Positions 7,687 to 15,911 of a stretch of DNA of 32,850 bases are shown piece after piece (positions within the stretch are counted from its first letter, which is position 1; the number at the start of each line of letters is the position of its first letter). Source of the stretch: Rhodospirillaceae bacterium (lineage in GTDB: Bacteria > Pseudomonadota > Alphaproteobacteria > Rhodospirillales > UBA2165); NCBI GenBank assembly GCA_002687515.1, contig NZAK01000131.1, forward strand, positions 1 through 32,850, given 5' to 3'. Under the pieces are notes generated by a model. It was given only the letters and a program-made list of their open reading frames with translations, was not told the DNA's origin and ran no database searches. The position numbers and the translations under genes are program-made.

Positions 7687-9222
7687 ATGTTCGGATCGGG
7701 GAAGGTCGTTAGTTTGCAACGCAGTGTCGATAAGGCTGATCTGGCGGCGCGAACGCGCCAGGCGGCTTCGGCGCTGGATTCCCTGGGAATCGGAGAAGGT
7801 GACGCCATCGCGGCGTTCATGTGCAATGATTTTCCGTTATTCGAGGCCCAATGCGCGGCTGCGCTGCTCGGCGCCTATTTCGTCACCGTCAACTGGCACT
7901 TAAGAGGAACCGAGGCCGAATATATCCTGACCGATTCCGAGGCCAAGGCGCTCATCGTCCATGCCCACCTGCTGGCCGAAATCGGCGATATGATCCCGGC
8001 CGGGATAGCCGTGTTCGTGGTGCCGACGCCGGATGATATTGCCGCCGCCTATCGGATCGATGCCGCCTCCTGCGCCGCGCCGGATGGGGCGCGGGATTGG
8101 CGAGACTGGATCGCCGCTTTTGCCGAATGGTCCGCCGCGCCGCGCGCCGCGCGCGGCTTGGTCTTCTATACTTCGGGCACCACCGGCCTGCCGAAAGGTG
8201 TCTTTCAGCATCCGGCCAGCGCCGATCAGGCCGCGGTCGGTGCCCAAGTCGGCGATATTGCCTATGGCCCCCGCCCGGGCATGCGGGTCATACTCAGTGG
8301 CCCCTGCTATCACGTCGCGGTCAATCATTCGGCGCGCATATCCCTGAGTAATGAAGCGGATTTGTATCTGCAACCCCGTTTCGATGCGGAGCAGTTCCTG
8401 CAGATGGTGGAAACCCACCGCATCACCCATGCCCACATGGTGCCGACCATGTTCGTTCGGCTTTTGAAGCTGCCGGCCGAGGTGCGCCAGCGCTACGACG
8501 TCTCGTCGATGGAGCAGATCACCCACGGCGCGGCGCCTTGTGCGGCCGAGGTCAAGCAAGCGATGATCGCCTGGTTCGGACCGATCCTGGTCGAATATTA
8601 CGGCGGCACCGAGGTTGGTATCTCGCACCTATGCAGCAGCGAAGATTGGCTCAAAAAACCGGGCACTGTCGGCAGCCTGACGCCAAATTCCAGGGTTGCT
8701 ATTTATGACGACGATGGCCAGCCGCAGGGGCCAGGTGGAATTGGCGAAATTTATGTCAAAACCGAGATGGTGCCCGATTTCGATTACAAAAGTTTGCCCG
8801 ATAAACGACTGGAAGTGGAACGCGATGGCCTGATCAGCATCGGCGATATCGGCTACCAGGACGAAGACGGCTACCTCTTCCTCTGCGACCGGCGCAATGA
8901 CATGGTGATCTCCGGCGGGGTCAACATCTATCCGGCCGAGATCGAGGCGGCCTTGGTGACCATGGATGGGGTTGGCGACTGCGCCGTGTTTGGTATTCCG
9001 GATGCGGAATTCGGCGAGTCGCTGATGACCATGATCGAGCCCGAGGATAATGCCGAATTGAGCGAAACAGCGGTGCGTGAATACCTGATTGAACGCCTGG
9101 CCAAATACAAGGTGCCAAAATTCATTGAGTTTCGGAAAGATCTGCCACGCGAAGATTCAGGGAAAATTATGAAGCGCCGGTTGCGCGAACCGTTTTGGCG
9201 GGATGCCGACCGGCAAATTTAA
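7687..9222 (+). CDS. AMP-dependent acyl-CoA synthetase/ligase
   Basis: ANL-superfamily ligase that activates a carboxylic acid as acyl-AMP and then acyl-CoA. The P-loop-like motif FYTSGTTGLPKGV is at about 160-172, with Thr and Ser at 162-163. EYYGGTEVG is the A5 motif, GDIGYQDEDGYLFLCDRRND contains the ATP-ribose Asp and hinge, and the C-terminal Lys motif is PREDSGKIMKRRLREPFW. The true start is taken as ATG 7687, about 10 bases after GGGGGAAG; an in-frame TTG at 7666 gives a slightly longer form. The length, 511 aa, is normal. The operon position suggests it makes the CoA thioester used by the dehydrogenases and hydratase around it. The substrate is not predictable; it resembles long-chain/steroid-type acyl ligases more than benzoate-CoA ligases. 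Confidence 0.9.
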   Translation: MFGSGKVVSLQRSVDKADLAARTRQAASALDSLGIGEGDAIAAFMCNDFPLFEAQCAAALLGAYFVTVNWHLRGTEAEYILTDSEAKALIVHAHLLAEIGDMIPAGIAVFVVPTPDDIAAAYRIDAASCAAPDGARDWRDWIAAFAEWSAAPRAARGLVFYTSGTTGLPKGVFQHPASADQAAVGAQVGDIAYGPRPGMRVILSGPCYHVAVNHSARISLSNEADLYLQPRFDAEQFLQMVETHRITHAHMVPTMFVRLLKLPAEVRQRYDVSSMEQITHGAAPCAAEVKQAMIAWFGPILVEYYGGTEVGISHLCSSEDWLKKPGTVGSLTPNSRVAIYDDDGQPQGPGGIGEIYVKTEMVPDFDYKSLPDKRLEVERDGLISIGDIGYQDEDGYLFLCDRRNDMVISGGVNIYPAEIEAALVTMDGVGDCAVFGIPDAEFGESLMTMIEPEDNAELSETAVREYLIERLAKYKVPKFIEFRKDLPREDSGKIMKRRLREPFWRDADRQI

Positions 9223-9248
9223 CCTAGTAACAAGCTGAGCGAACCAAC

Positions 9249-10115
9249 ATGACCCTCGATTATGACGCCATCATGAACTATGCGTTCCCGGACTTCAGGC
9301 GCGACTACAGCAAAAAAGACACCATGCTCTATGCCTTGGGGCTTGGCCTGGGCAGTGACCCGATGGACGAAGATCAACTAAAATTCGTCTACGAGAAAAA
9401 TCTGCAGGCGATGCCGACGATGCCGGTGATCCTGGGCTTCGATGAGGTTCCCCTATCGGGCGTGCCGGAACTCAGAAGCATCGATTTCACGATGCTTGTT
9501 CATGGCGAGGAATATTTGACCATCCACAACCCGTTACCGGTCGAGGGCACGACCCTGTGCCGCACCAGAATTCTCGATATCCTGGATAAAGGCGCGGATA
9601 AGGGCGCCATCGTCTACCGCGAGAAGGAAATCCTAAATGCCGCCGACGATACGATCCTGGCGACCACCCTCGACAGCATCTTTCTGCGCGGCAATGGCGG
9701 CTTTGGCGGCGAACCGGGACCGGCGCCGGCGCCGCCCGTCCACAAACCGCCCGATACCGAGCCGGAGGTCACCTGGGATCGGCCCACATTGCCTCAGGCG
9801 GCGCTGATTTACCGGCTGAGCGGCGACTATAATCCGCTCCACGCCGAGCCGGCCTTTGCCGCCGCCGCCAAGTGGGAGCGGCCTATCTTGCACGGCCTTT
9901 GCTCTTTCGGCATCGCCGGCCAGGCGGTGATCAAGCATTTCTGCGATTACGATCCGGGCGGGCTCAAGGCCTTGCAAGTGCGCTTTTCGGCTCCCTTCTT
10001 TCCCGGCGAGACACTGCGCACCGAGATGTGGCGCGATGGCGATGTGGTCTCCTTCCGGGCGCGGGCCGTCGAGCGCGACGTGGTGGTGATCAATAATGGC
10101 AGGGCCGATATTTAG
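9249..10115 (+). CDS. MaoC-like (R)-specific enoyl-CoA hydratase (hydratase 2 type)
   Basis: Double-hotdog protein (288 aa) that adds water to trans-2-enoyl-CoA to give (3R)-hydroxyacyl-CoA. The hydratase 2 motif is complete: YRLSGDYNPLHAEPAFA with catalytic D193 and H198, followed by RPILHGLCSFGIAG. The N-terminal half (YDAIMNYAFPDFRRDYSKKD, then MPTMPVILGFDEVPL) matches the degenerate first hotdog of the eukaryotic-type hydratase 2. It forms a logical pair with the SDR dehydrogenase at 6712. It is the last gene of operon A and is followed by a weak terminator-like site. Confidence 0.93.
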   Translation: MTLDYDAIMNYAFPDFRRDYSKKDTMLYALGLGLGSDPMDEDQLKFVYEKNLQAMPTMPVILGFDEVPLSGVPELRSIDFTMLVHGEEYLTIHNPLPVEGTTLCRTRILDILDKGADKGAIVYREKEILNAADDTILATTLDSIFLRGNGGFGGEPGPAPAPPVHKPPDTEPEVTWDRPTLPQAALIYRLSGDYNPLHAEPAFAAAAKWERPILHGLCSFGIAGQAVIKHFCDYDPGGLKALQVRFSAPFFPGETLRTEMWRDGDVVSFRARAVERDVVVINNGRADI

Positions 10116-10534
10116 CAGACCGGCAATTCAGGCATCGTCACATTAACCGATAGTGACGCGGAAATAGGTGACGGTCTCATTGCAAAGTCGCCAATCGGTC
10201 GAATAATCCTTGCAGCGTGGGAGCCATCGACGCAGGCCACTAGTCCTGATCGGTTGCCGGCGCTTAGGCTTGCACTGGAGGCTCTTCTCAAAGCCCCGAT
10301 TTAATCGGTTTTCTTTTGATTTTGGTCAAGTCGGCATCGACGCCACGCCCCTAAATTTAACGCAAATCGGAATCCGCGCATGGGTTGGCTGGACCAAGTC
10401 TATTGCGGCCGCATGGCCGGGATCGGGGCGCCGAGCCGATGCAACCAGGGAAAAAAGGGAAGACAGAGAATAATCGGAAACGCGATACCGGACGAAAGCG
10501 CGCCGATGCGCACCACGGGAACGGGGATTGATCG
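10116..10534. other. Non-coding gap between operon A and the cupin-CDC48 unit
   Basis: About 420 bases with no convincing gene. It holds a weak terminator candidate at 10296-10317. The region before 10535 should carry a promoter for the cupin-CDC48-cupin unit, but no clear -35/-10 pair was found. The open frame 10210-10473 has no ribosome site, no recognisable product and atypical composition. Confidence 0.55.
10296..10317 (+). terminator. Weak rho-independent terminator candidate
   Basis: A 5-bp stem CCGAT / ATCGG with loop TTA is followed by TTTTCTTTT. The T-rich tail is good but the stem is short. It lies about 180 bases after the last gene of operon A. Confidence 0.35.
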
Positions 10535-11077
10535 ATGCAGGAACAGGAAAGCCATACCGGAGCGGAGCGCATGGAGCGCTTGCTCAAGGAGCGCGACGGG
10601 CGAAATCTTTGGGAAGAGCTCATCAGTTTGCGCGACGAGCAGCGCCAGGAGAAAGATAAATCGGTCTGGCTGATCAAGGGCAAGGACCTGCCCTGGGAGA
10701 ACAATCGGCAGGGCAAGATGCGCTGGTACCTGCATCCGCTGGTCAAGTCGACATGCATGTTCAACCTGCAGATCTACGTCCAGGAAATTCAACCCGGCAG
10801 CCGCTCGGGCCGCCTCCTGCATCAGGGCAACGGCGTCCTCTATATCCTTGCGGGACAGGGCTACACGATGATCGATGGCCAGAAATATCACTGGTCGAAA
10901 AATGACGTGGTTCAGTTGCCGCTGCGCACCAAGGGGGTCGTCGTCCAGCATTTCAACTCCGATGCGGACGAGCCCGCCAGCTTCGTCTACTGCGAGCACA
11001 ACAGCGCCCATTCCCTCACCGTTGACCGGGGAAGCGGTTTCGAGCAGCTCGAAGAAGCGCCGGAATACAGGCCGTAA
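10535..11077 (+). CDS. Cupin-domain protein with degenerate metal site
   Basis: A 180-residue protein with a single cupin barrel after a charged N-terminal helix region (MERLLKERDGRNLWEELISL). The first cupin motif reads LLHQGNGVLYILAGQGYTM. Compared with the usual HxH-x3-E pattern only the second His (H96) is kept; the first His is Leu and the Glu is Gly. The second motif ends VVQHFN with H139. A normal metal-binding site is therefore unlikely, and it may bind a ligand without metal or be structural. It is the first gene of a unit with a CDC48-like ATPase (47-base gap) and a second cupin. No signal peptide is seen. Function not recognised. Confidence 0.82.
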   Translation: MQEQESHTGAERMERLLKERDGRNLWEELISLRDEQRQEKDKSVWLIKGKDLPWENNRQGKMRWYLHPLVKSTCMFNLQIYVQEIQPGSRSGRLLHQGNGVLYILAGQGYTMIDGQKYHWSKNDVVQLPLRTKGVVVQHFNSDADEPASFVYCEHNSAHSLTVDRGSGFEQLEEAPEYRP

Positions 11078-11124
11078 CCGAGCCCGCGGAAACCCGATGC
11101 CGGAAATTTCAAAGAAGCCGTAGC

Positions 11125-13275
11125 ATGATCATAAGCCTTTCCGTCGACCGCCTGAAATCCGAATTCAGCAATATCGCCAGCCGCAGCCTGGTTCATATCG
11201 ATCCCGAGGTGATGGATCAGAACGGGCTCAAGACTGGTGACGTAATCAACATAAGCACCGCCACCAGCCGCCGGCCGATCCCGGCCCGTATCGGCGAGCC
11301 CTTCGACTTCGACCGGGGCGCCGGAACCATCCGTCTCGACCGTTTTCTGCGCACTTCGACCAAGGCCAAGATGAACGAGGAAGTGGAGGTCAAGCGCATC
11401 GACGATCTTCCGATTCTCGAGATGGTGAGCCTGATGCCGCCTCTCGATGTGTCGACGGCGCATCACCTGAACGATCACTTGAGGGAATCATTGACCGACG
11501 AGGCGCCGCCCCTGACCGTCGGTTCGGTCATCTATGCCACCTTTCACGGCTCGTCGGCCGGGACCACCTATAAGGTGGTCAAGACCGACCCCGAATGCGG
11601 CGTCGTCGGTCCCGATACCAAGATCCTGGTGGAGGTGCCGACCACCGGCATGCGCGCCGACGAAGGGCTTTCCTTCGAGGACATCGGCGGCATGGAAAAG
11701 GAGATCCGGCTGCTGCGGGAATTGGTTCAACTGCCCCTTCAGTTCCCCCAGGTTTACCGTCAATTGGGCATCCTGCCGCCGCGCGGGATCATTTTCTACG
11801 GCCCCCCCGGCAGCGGCAAATCCTACCTGGCACGGGCGGTGGCCAATGAAGTCCATGCCGGCTTCTATTACATCAACGGGCCGGACGTGGTCGGCACCCT
11901 GCATGGCGAAACCGAGGCCAACCTGCGCAAAATGTTCGCCGAGGCGGCGCATCATGCGCCATCGGTGGTTCTCATCGACGAGCTTGACGCCATCGCGCCG
12001 CACCGCGATCGGGCCGGCGCCCAATCGGACGTCCGCATGGTGACCCAGTTATTGTCGCTCCTCGACGGGCTGCTTAAAGTGGACGGCGTCGTGGTCATCG
12101 GCACCACCAACCGGGTGGACGCCATCGACGTGGCGCTGCGCCGACCGGGCCGCTTTGACCGGGAGATATTTTTCGCGCCACCGAATGCCACCGGCCGGCT
12201 TGATATCCTCGCCATCCATACCCGTGAAATGCCGTTGACCGATGCCGCCGAAAAACATCTCGAACATGTCGCCGCGGTCACCCACGGGTTCGTCGGCGCC
12301 GACATCATGGAACTGTGCCGCGAAGCCGGGCTCAACGCGCTTCGGCGCTCGTCGTCGGATTTTTTGGATCATCTGGCGGCCTTTAAATTCAAGGAAGACT
12401 TGTTGGAGACCGATGCCCAGGATTTCGACAAGGCGCTGGGCGTTATCCGCCCGTCGGCCATCCGCGAGGCCTTTGTCACTATTCCCGACGTTACCTGGGA
12501 TGACATCGGCGGCTTGGAGGACGTCAAGGAACTGCTCAGGAATACCGTCGAGCGGCCGCTTAAACAAGCCGACAGCTATCGTAAAATCGGCATCGATTCG
12601 CCCGGCGGGGTTCTCTTGCACGGATTGCCGGGCACCGGAAAGTCCCTGTTGGCCAAGGCCATCGCCAAGGAATGCGGCGTCAATTTCCTGACCCTCGACG
12701 GCCCCGAGATTTTCACCAAATGGCTGGGTGAATCGGAAGAGGCGATCCGCCACATCTTCCGGGTGGCGCGCCAATTGGCGCCGAGTATCGTGTTCTTCGA
12801 TCAACTGGATGCCCTGGCTCCGGCGCGCGGCACCGAATCGGGATCGCGCACCACCGAAAGGGTGGTCAACCAGTTGCTGGCCGAGCTTGACGGCATGCGG
12901 CGGCTGAGCGGCGACGTCATGGTGATCGCGGCGACCAACCGCATCGATCTGGTCGATCCGTCGGTGCTGCGGCCCGGCCGTTTCGGCGTTCAAGTGAATA
13001 TTCCGATGCCGAGTTATGTCGATCGCCTCGAAATTTTCTCGATCGAGCTTCGCGACACCGATCTGCGTCAAGCCAGCCTCGAGCGCCTGGCCGAACGCTG
13101 TGACCGTTTTTCCGGCGCCGACATCCACTCGGTCTGCGTGCAGGCAAAAATGAGTGCTCTCAGGCGCGGCGAATTCAAGCAGATGGCGCCGCTGGTGAAA
13201 GAGGACTTTTTGTTTTCGATCGAGCAAATTGCAAAGGTCAACGCGATCGAAGGCGGACAATCCAAAAGAACATGA
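11125..13275 (+). CDS. CDC48/p97/VAT-like double AAA+ ATPase
   Basis: A 716-residue protein with the full CDC48 plan: an N-terminal double-psi barrel domain (about 1-95, with LKTGDVINI), a second N subdomain, then two AAA+ modules. D1 has Walker A GPPGSGKS (226-233), Walker B VVLIDELDAI (D285, E286) and RRPGRFDRE arginine fingers. D2 has Walker A GLPGTGKS (500-507), but its Walker B is SIVFFDQLDAL, so the hydrolytic Glu is Gln560; arginines of VLRPGRF are kept. CDC48 proteins are hexameric unfoldases that thread proteins, common in archaea and eukaryotes and patchy in bacteria. The D2 change would normally allow ATP binding but block hydrolysis. The gene lies between two cupin genes on the same strand (gaps of 47 and 21 bases), which suggests a joint task. 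The substrate is unknown. Confidence 0.95.
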   Translation: MIISLSVDRLKSEFSNIASRSLVHIDPEVMDQNGLKTGDVINISTATSRRPIPARIGEPFDFDRGAGTIRLDRFLRTSTKAKMNEEVEVKRIDDLPILEMVSLMPPLDVSTAHHLNDHLRESLTDEAPPLTVGSVIYATFHGSSAGTTYKVVKTDPECGVVGPDTKILVEVPTTGMRADEGLSFEDIGGMEKEIRLLRELVQLPLQFPQVYRQLGILPPRGIIFYGPPGSGKSYLARAVANEVHAGFYYINGPDVVGTLHGETEANLRKMFAEAAHHAPSVVLIDELDAIAPHRDRAGAQSDVRMVTQLLSLLDGLLKVDGVVVIGTTNRVDAIDVALRRPGRFDREIFFAPPNATGRLDILAIHTREMPLTDAAEKHLEHVAAVTHGFVGADIMELCREAGLNALRRSSSDFLDHLAAFKFKEDLLETDAQDFDKALGVIRPSAIREAFVTIPDVTWDDIGGLEDVKELLRNTVERPLKQADSYRKIGIDSPGGVLLHGLPGTGKSLLAKAIAKECGVNFLTLDGPEIFTKWLGESEEAIRHIFRVARQLAPSIVFFDQLDALAPARGTESGSRTTERVVNQLLAELDGMRRLSGDVMVIAATNRIDLVDPSVLRPGRFGVQVNIPMPSYVDRLEIFSIELRDTDLRQASLERLAERCDRFSGADIHSVCVQAKMSALRRGEFKQMAPLVKEDFLFSIEQIAKVNAIEGGQSKRT

Positions 13276-13296
13276 TCGAATTCAAGGAGAAGTAGA

Positions 13297-13818
13297 ATGG
13301 CAGACCAGGAAATGGTTCGTAACAGGGAACGCGAGGCGATCCCGGGCGGCGATTATGAATCCCTTTATGCGCGGCGCGAGGAATTCATCGAGCGCGGCAT
13401 GAAGGGCGACATCCTGATCAAGGAAACGGACCGCGAATGGTCGGTATCCCGCCAGGGCCATTTGAAATTCTACCTGCTCGGAGATGTCTATCCCGACACC
13501 GCGCTGCAATATTGGTACGTGTTCGTGCACGACATCAAAAAGCAAACCGGCAAGCATCGCCACCAAGGCGGGCTGGTCCTGTTCGTCATCGAGGGAAAGG
13601 GCGTCACCGAGGTCAACGGCGAAATGATCGAGTGGGAGGAAGGCGACTGCATCCTTTTGCCTTTGCATCCCGACGGCATCGAGCACGTTCATTACAACCA
13701 CGAGGACAAGCCCGCCAAATGGCTGGCTTTTATCTACCTTCCCGATTGGGACAATGTGGCGAGCGAGCTTGCCCAGATGGAAGTGGCGGAGGAATTTTCG
13801 AACATATATGGCGGTTGA
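13297..13818 (+). CDS. Cupin-domain protein with HxH motif retained
   Basis: A 173-residue single-domain cupin, the third gene of the cupin-CDC48-cupin unit, starting 21 bases after the ATPase with AAGGAG in front. Motif 1 is TGKHRHQGGLVLFVIEGKG: both histidines (H87, H89) are present but the usual Glu is Leu. Motif 2 is LPLHPDGIEHVHYN with H130 and H132. A metal could thus be held by three or four histidines, as in gentisate-dioxygenase-like cupins, which also use HRH. The HQG(N)G segment is shared with the first cupin of the unit, suggesting the two are related and might form a hetero-oligomer (inference). Enzymatic activity, if any, is unknown. Confidence 0.85.
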   Translation: MADQEMVRNREREAIPGGDYESLYARREEFIERGMKGDILIKETDREWSVSRQGHLKFYLLGDVYPDTALQYWYVFVHDIKKQTGKHRHQGGLVLFVIEGKGVTEVNGEMIEWEEGDCILLPLHPDGIEHVHYNHEDKPAKWLAFIYLPDWDNVASELAQMEVAEEFSNIYGG

Positions 13819-13827
13819 TACCTACCT

Positions 13828-13846
13828 GGACCGACATCGCCGGTCC
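13828..13846. terminator. Hairpin between convergent genes
   Basis: GGACCG and CGGTCC form a 6-bp stem with a 7-base loop in the 41-base gap between the second cupin and the oppositely oriented hydrolase. There is no T-tract on either side, so intrinsic termination is doubtful; the position is the main argument. Confidence 0.3.
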
Positions 13847-13859
13847 GCTGGTGGCCGCT

Positions 13860-15566
13860 CTAAGGCTTCGGCAGCACGCCGCCGGAATAGTAGGTGCCGA
13901 TGACATTGCCCGAGGTGATCGGCAAATTAATGTGCGATGGATGGTCGCGGTTGTGCTGGATCGTAATGTGCGCCGCCTTATGCCGCCATAGATGGCCCAT
14001 ATTAATGATCTGCAGAGGATCTTCCGGAACTTCGTCGTCGGCGCATTTTATGCGCAACCCCAACTGTTCGCCGGGTTTTACCAGGATCGCGTAGGGCCCG
14101 ATGGCGAGATCGAATTGGTAAATCTCGCCCGGCTCGAGGGGCGTTCGCGCCTTGTGGGTATGGTGGGGTTGCCACGGCTTGGAAAGCTCTGGATCGGTTT
14201 CGCGTTGCGATCCACGCAGCCAGCCGCGGCTAAGAAGCCGTTCCTTGCCTTCTCGGTTTCGGTGCAAAAGAGACGCGAACCACAACACTTCGTCGTCGCT
14301 GGTCGAGGCGTGGATGGTTAGCGATATCGGCCCGCATAGTTCGGTATTCTCGACCATCGGAGGCGTCCAAAATTCGACCGCGCCATGGTTTTCGGGGGAA
14401 TCATCGAACTCCGAGCAAGTGTCGGCGGCGAACAGTTCGTGCTCGCTGAGCATGTTATCGTTGTGCAGATAGAAAGGAGTCCAGCGCGTTTCGGGCAACG
14501 GCCAGGTATCGGCCGAGCGCCAGTCGCCGGTGTTATCGATGAAAATCTTTATCGGCGGCTCGTCATCGAGGCCGGTATCCAGACCTTTCAGCCAATGATC
14601 GAACCAACGAAGGGATTCGTATTGGTATTGATAGATCGGGCGGTCCAAGTAGATCGGCGGGCCGATGGTCATCCGTTTCGGCCCCGCCCAATTCTGCCAG
14701 CTGCGGAAGGCGCCGGGCAGGTGCAAACCGTAAACACCCCAACATGCGCCGAAATAGCCAGGCACCTTTGGCTTGGCGTCATAGTCGACGGACCGGTCGT
14801 GGAAGAACTGGCTTTCAAACGGTTGCGCCAGGATATCGGCGACCAGGGTGGCATCTTCCTCGGCTGGATTTTGCAGCGCATATTGCAGGAACGGAACCGC
14901 CATAATATCGGGATCGGATTTTGCCTCCTCGATCAATTGATCAAACCGTTCCTCGCCGATCATCTCGCGGAGAATCGATTTGGCTCGCAGATTGCTTACC
15001 GTCGGCAGCCACATCTTCATGAAGGCGTGGTTGAGGATACCGCCGTGGTAAAACCGGTCGCGGTACATATCGGTCCAGCCGAAGGGGGCGAAAATGGCCT
15101 TCAGGTGGGGCGGATTACGGGCGGCGACCAGGTTAGAGACGATGGCGAAATAGGACATGCCGAACATGCCGACATTGCCGTCGCACCAGGCCTGTTCGGC
15201 CAGCCACTCGATTACTTCACAGGCGTCCTCGATGGTCCTGGGTCCGCGCTCGTCGTAATATCCGCCCGATGCGCCGGTTCCGCGGACATTGGCGATCACC
15301 TGTGCATAGCCGCGGCGGGCAAAGAATTGGCTGTCGCCGGCTTCCATATGGCCGCGCGCATGGGAAAAAGCGACCGGCGTGAGGTCGGTCATCTGGTCGG
15401 CTTTATCGTAGGCGTGGAGGCTCAGGATGGCGGGACAGGGCGGGCTTCCCTCGGGGCGGATGATATCCGCATCAATGGTGATGCCGTCGCTGACCGGTAT
15501 CGAGACGTCGCGCTGATGAACAACGTCAAATTCACGCGCTGAAGTCGACCAATGCCGGGTAAACAT
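13860..15566 (-). CDS. CocE/NonD-family alpha/beta hydrolase (X-Pro dipeptidyl-peptidase S15-like)
   Basis: A 568-residue serine hydrolase. The N-terminal alpha/beta-hydrolase domain starts near VSIPVSDGITIDADIIRPEG and carries ANVRGTGASGG and the nucleophile elbow GMFGMSYFA with S138. The large C-terminal jelly-roll domain (PISLTIHASTSDDEVLWFASL through LRIKCADDEVPED) is the CocE/PepX C-terminal fold. Members cleave esters, amides or Xaa-Pro bonds. No signal peptide is seen, so a cytoplasmic esterase or amidase acting on a substrate of the surrounding pathway is likely (inference). GAAAGGATC lies before the ATG on the minus strand. It is the only intact gene in the window on the minus strand and is convergent with the cupin unit. 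The substrate is unknown. Confidence 0.88.
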   Translation of the reverse strand: MFTRHWSTSAREFDVVHQRDVSIPVSDGITIDADIIRPEGSPPCPAILSLHAYDKADQMTDLTPVAFSHARGHMEAGDSQFFARRGYAQVIANVRGTGASGGYYDERGPRTIEDACEVIEWLAEQAWCDGNVGMFGMSYFAIVSNLVAARNPPHLKAIFAPFGWTDMYRDRFYHGGILNHAFMKMWLPTVSNLRAKSILREMIGEERFDQLIEEAKSDPDIMAVPFLQYALQNPAEEDATLVADILAQPFESQFFHDRSVDYDAKPKVPGYFGACWGVYGLHLPGAFRSWQNWAGPKRMTIGPPIYLDRPIYQYQYESLRWFDHWLKGLDTGLDDEPPIKIFIDNTGDWRSADTWPLPETRWTPFYLHNDNMLSEHELFAADTCSEFDDSPENHGAVEFWTPPMVENTELCGPISLTIHASTSDDEVLWFASLLHRNREGKERLLSRGWLRGSQRETDPELSKPWQPHHTHKARTPLEPGEIYQFDLAIGPYAILVKPGEQLGLRIKCADDEVPEDPLQIINMGHLWRHKAAHITIQHNRDHPSHINLPITSGNVIGTYYSGGVLPKP

Positions 15567-15727
15567 GGTTTGATCCTTTCGCCTTGCCGCAACCCCGCGC
15601 CATCCGAACCAATCCTAGTCTCGCAACGCCCGGAATTTCAAGACACCCGGAAGCAAACATTCTCCGCCGGCGGGGGGGCGTACTGGGAACTTTGAAAGAG
15701 GTCGAGACAATGTCCGCTCGCAGGATC

Positions 15728-15748
15728 ATCTCTCCGGAACCGCTCTAG
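15728..15748. repeat. Solitary end of the CCGCTCTAG inverted-repeat element
   Basis: The 21 bases ending CTCCGGAACCGCTCTAG match exactly the right terminus of the 324-bp element at 22615-22938. No opposite end is visible nearby, so this is a remnant or solo end. Confidence 0.7.
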
Positions 15749-15840
15749 GTCGATGGTTGGCATGTTGTTTGGTCAGGCCGTTATCGCTTTGCCGATCGCC
15801 GCATGGCCGTCGTATCCGGGCTGGCATAAATGTTAGTACA

Positions 15841-15870
15841 GTTTGATATTCAAACCATACTCTATATTAT
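15841..15870 (+). promoter_or_regulatory. MarR-type operator overlapping a sigma70-like promoter (autoregulation)
   Basis: The perfect palindrome GTTTGATATTCAAAC (15841-15855) covers the candidate -35 TTGATA (15843-15848). TATTAT (15865-15870) follows after 16 bp. The MarR ATG is about 40 bases further. The same palindrome, with a different centre, lies before the reductase operon at 16450. A repressor bound here would block RNA polymerase. Confidence 0.7.
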
Positions 15871-15911
15871 ATGTTTACTATCTGAATTATTTGACTTTTT
15901 CGGGTGCAATC

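Larger units (their letters stand above)
15567..15911. other. Divergent control region between the hydrolase and the MarR gene
   Basis: About 345 bases without a gene. It holds the fragment of an inverted-repeat element (15728-15748) and the operator/promoter of the MarR gene (15841-15870), both listed separately. The promoter of the minus-strand hydrolase should be in the left part but is not obvious. The AT-rich stretch 15840-15900 stands out from the GC-rich surroundings. Confidence 0.6.

Noticed and set aside
10210-10473. Possible small gene of 87 codons in the gap before the cupin unit
   Set aside because: No ribosome site, no recognisable domain, Arg-rich composition, and it spans the terminator-like hairpin.
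12049-13260. 403-codon open frame on the minus strand
   Set aside because: Antisense of the CDC48-like gene, where the plus-strand Walker and arginine-finger motifs are unambiguous.
13849-13863. CCGCTCTAAGG-like sequence at the end of the CocE gene, similar to the MITE end
   Set aside because: Only about 8-9 bases match and it lacks the GGAACC part; chance is likely.
14385-15542. 385-codon open frame on the plus strand
   Set aside because: Antisense of the CocE-type hydrolase, which has the serine elbow and jelly-roll domain on the minus strand.
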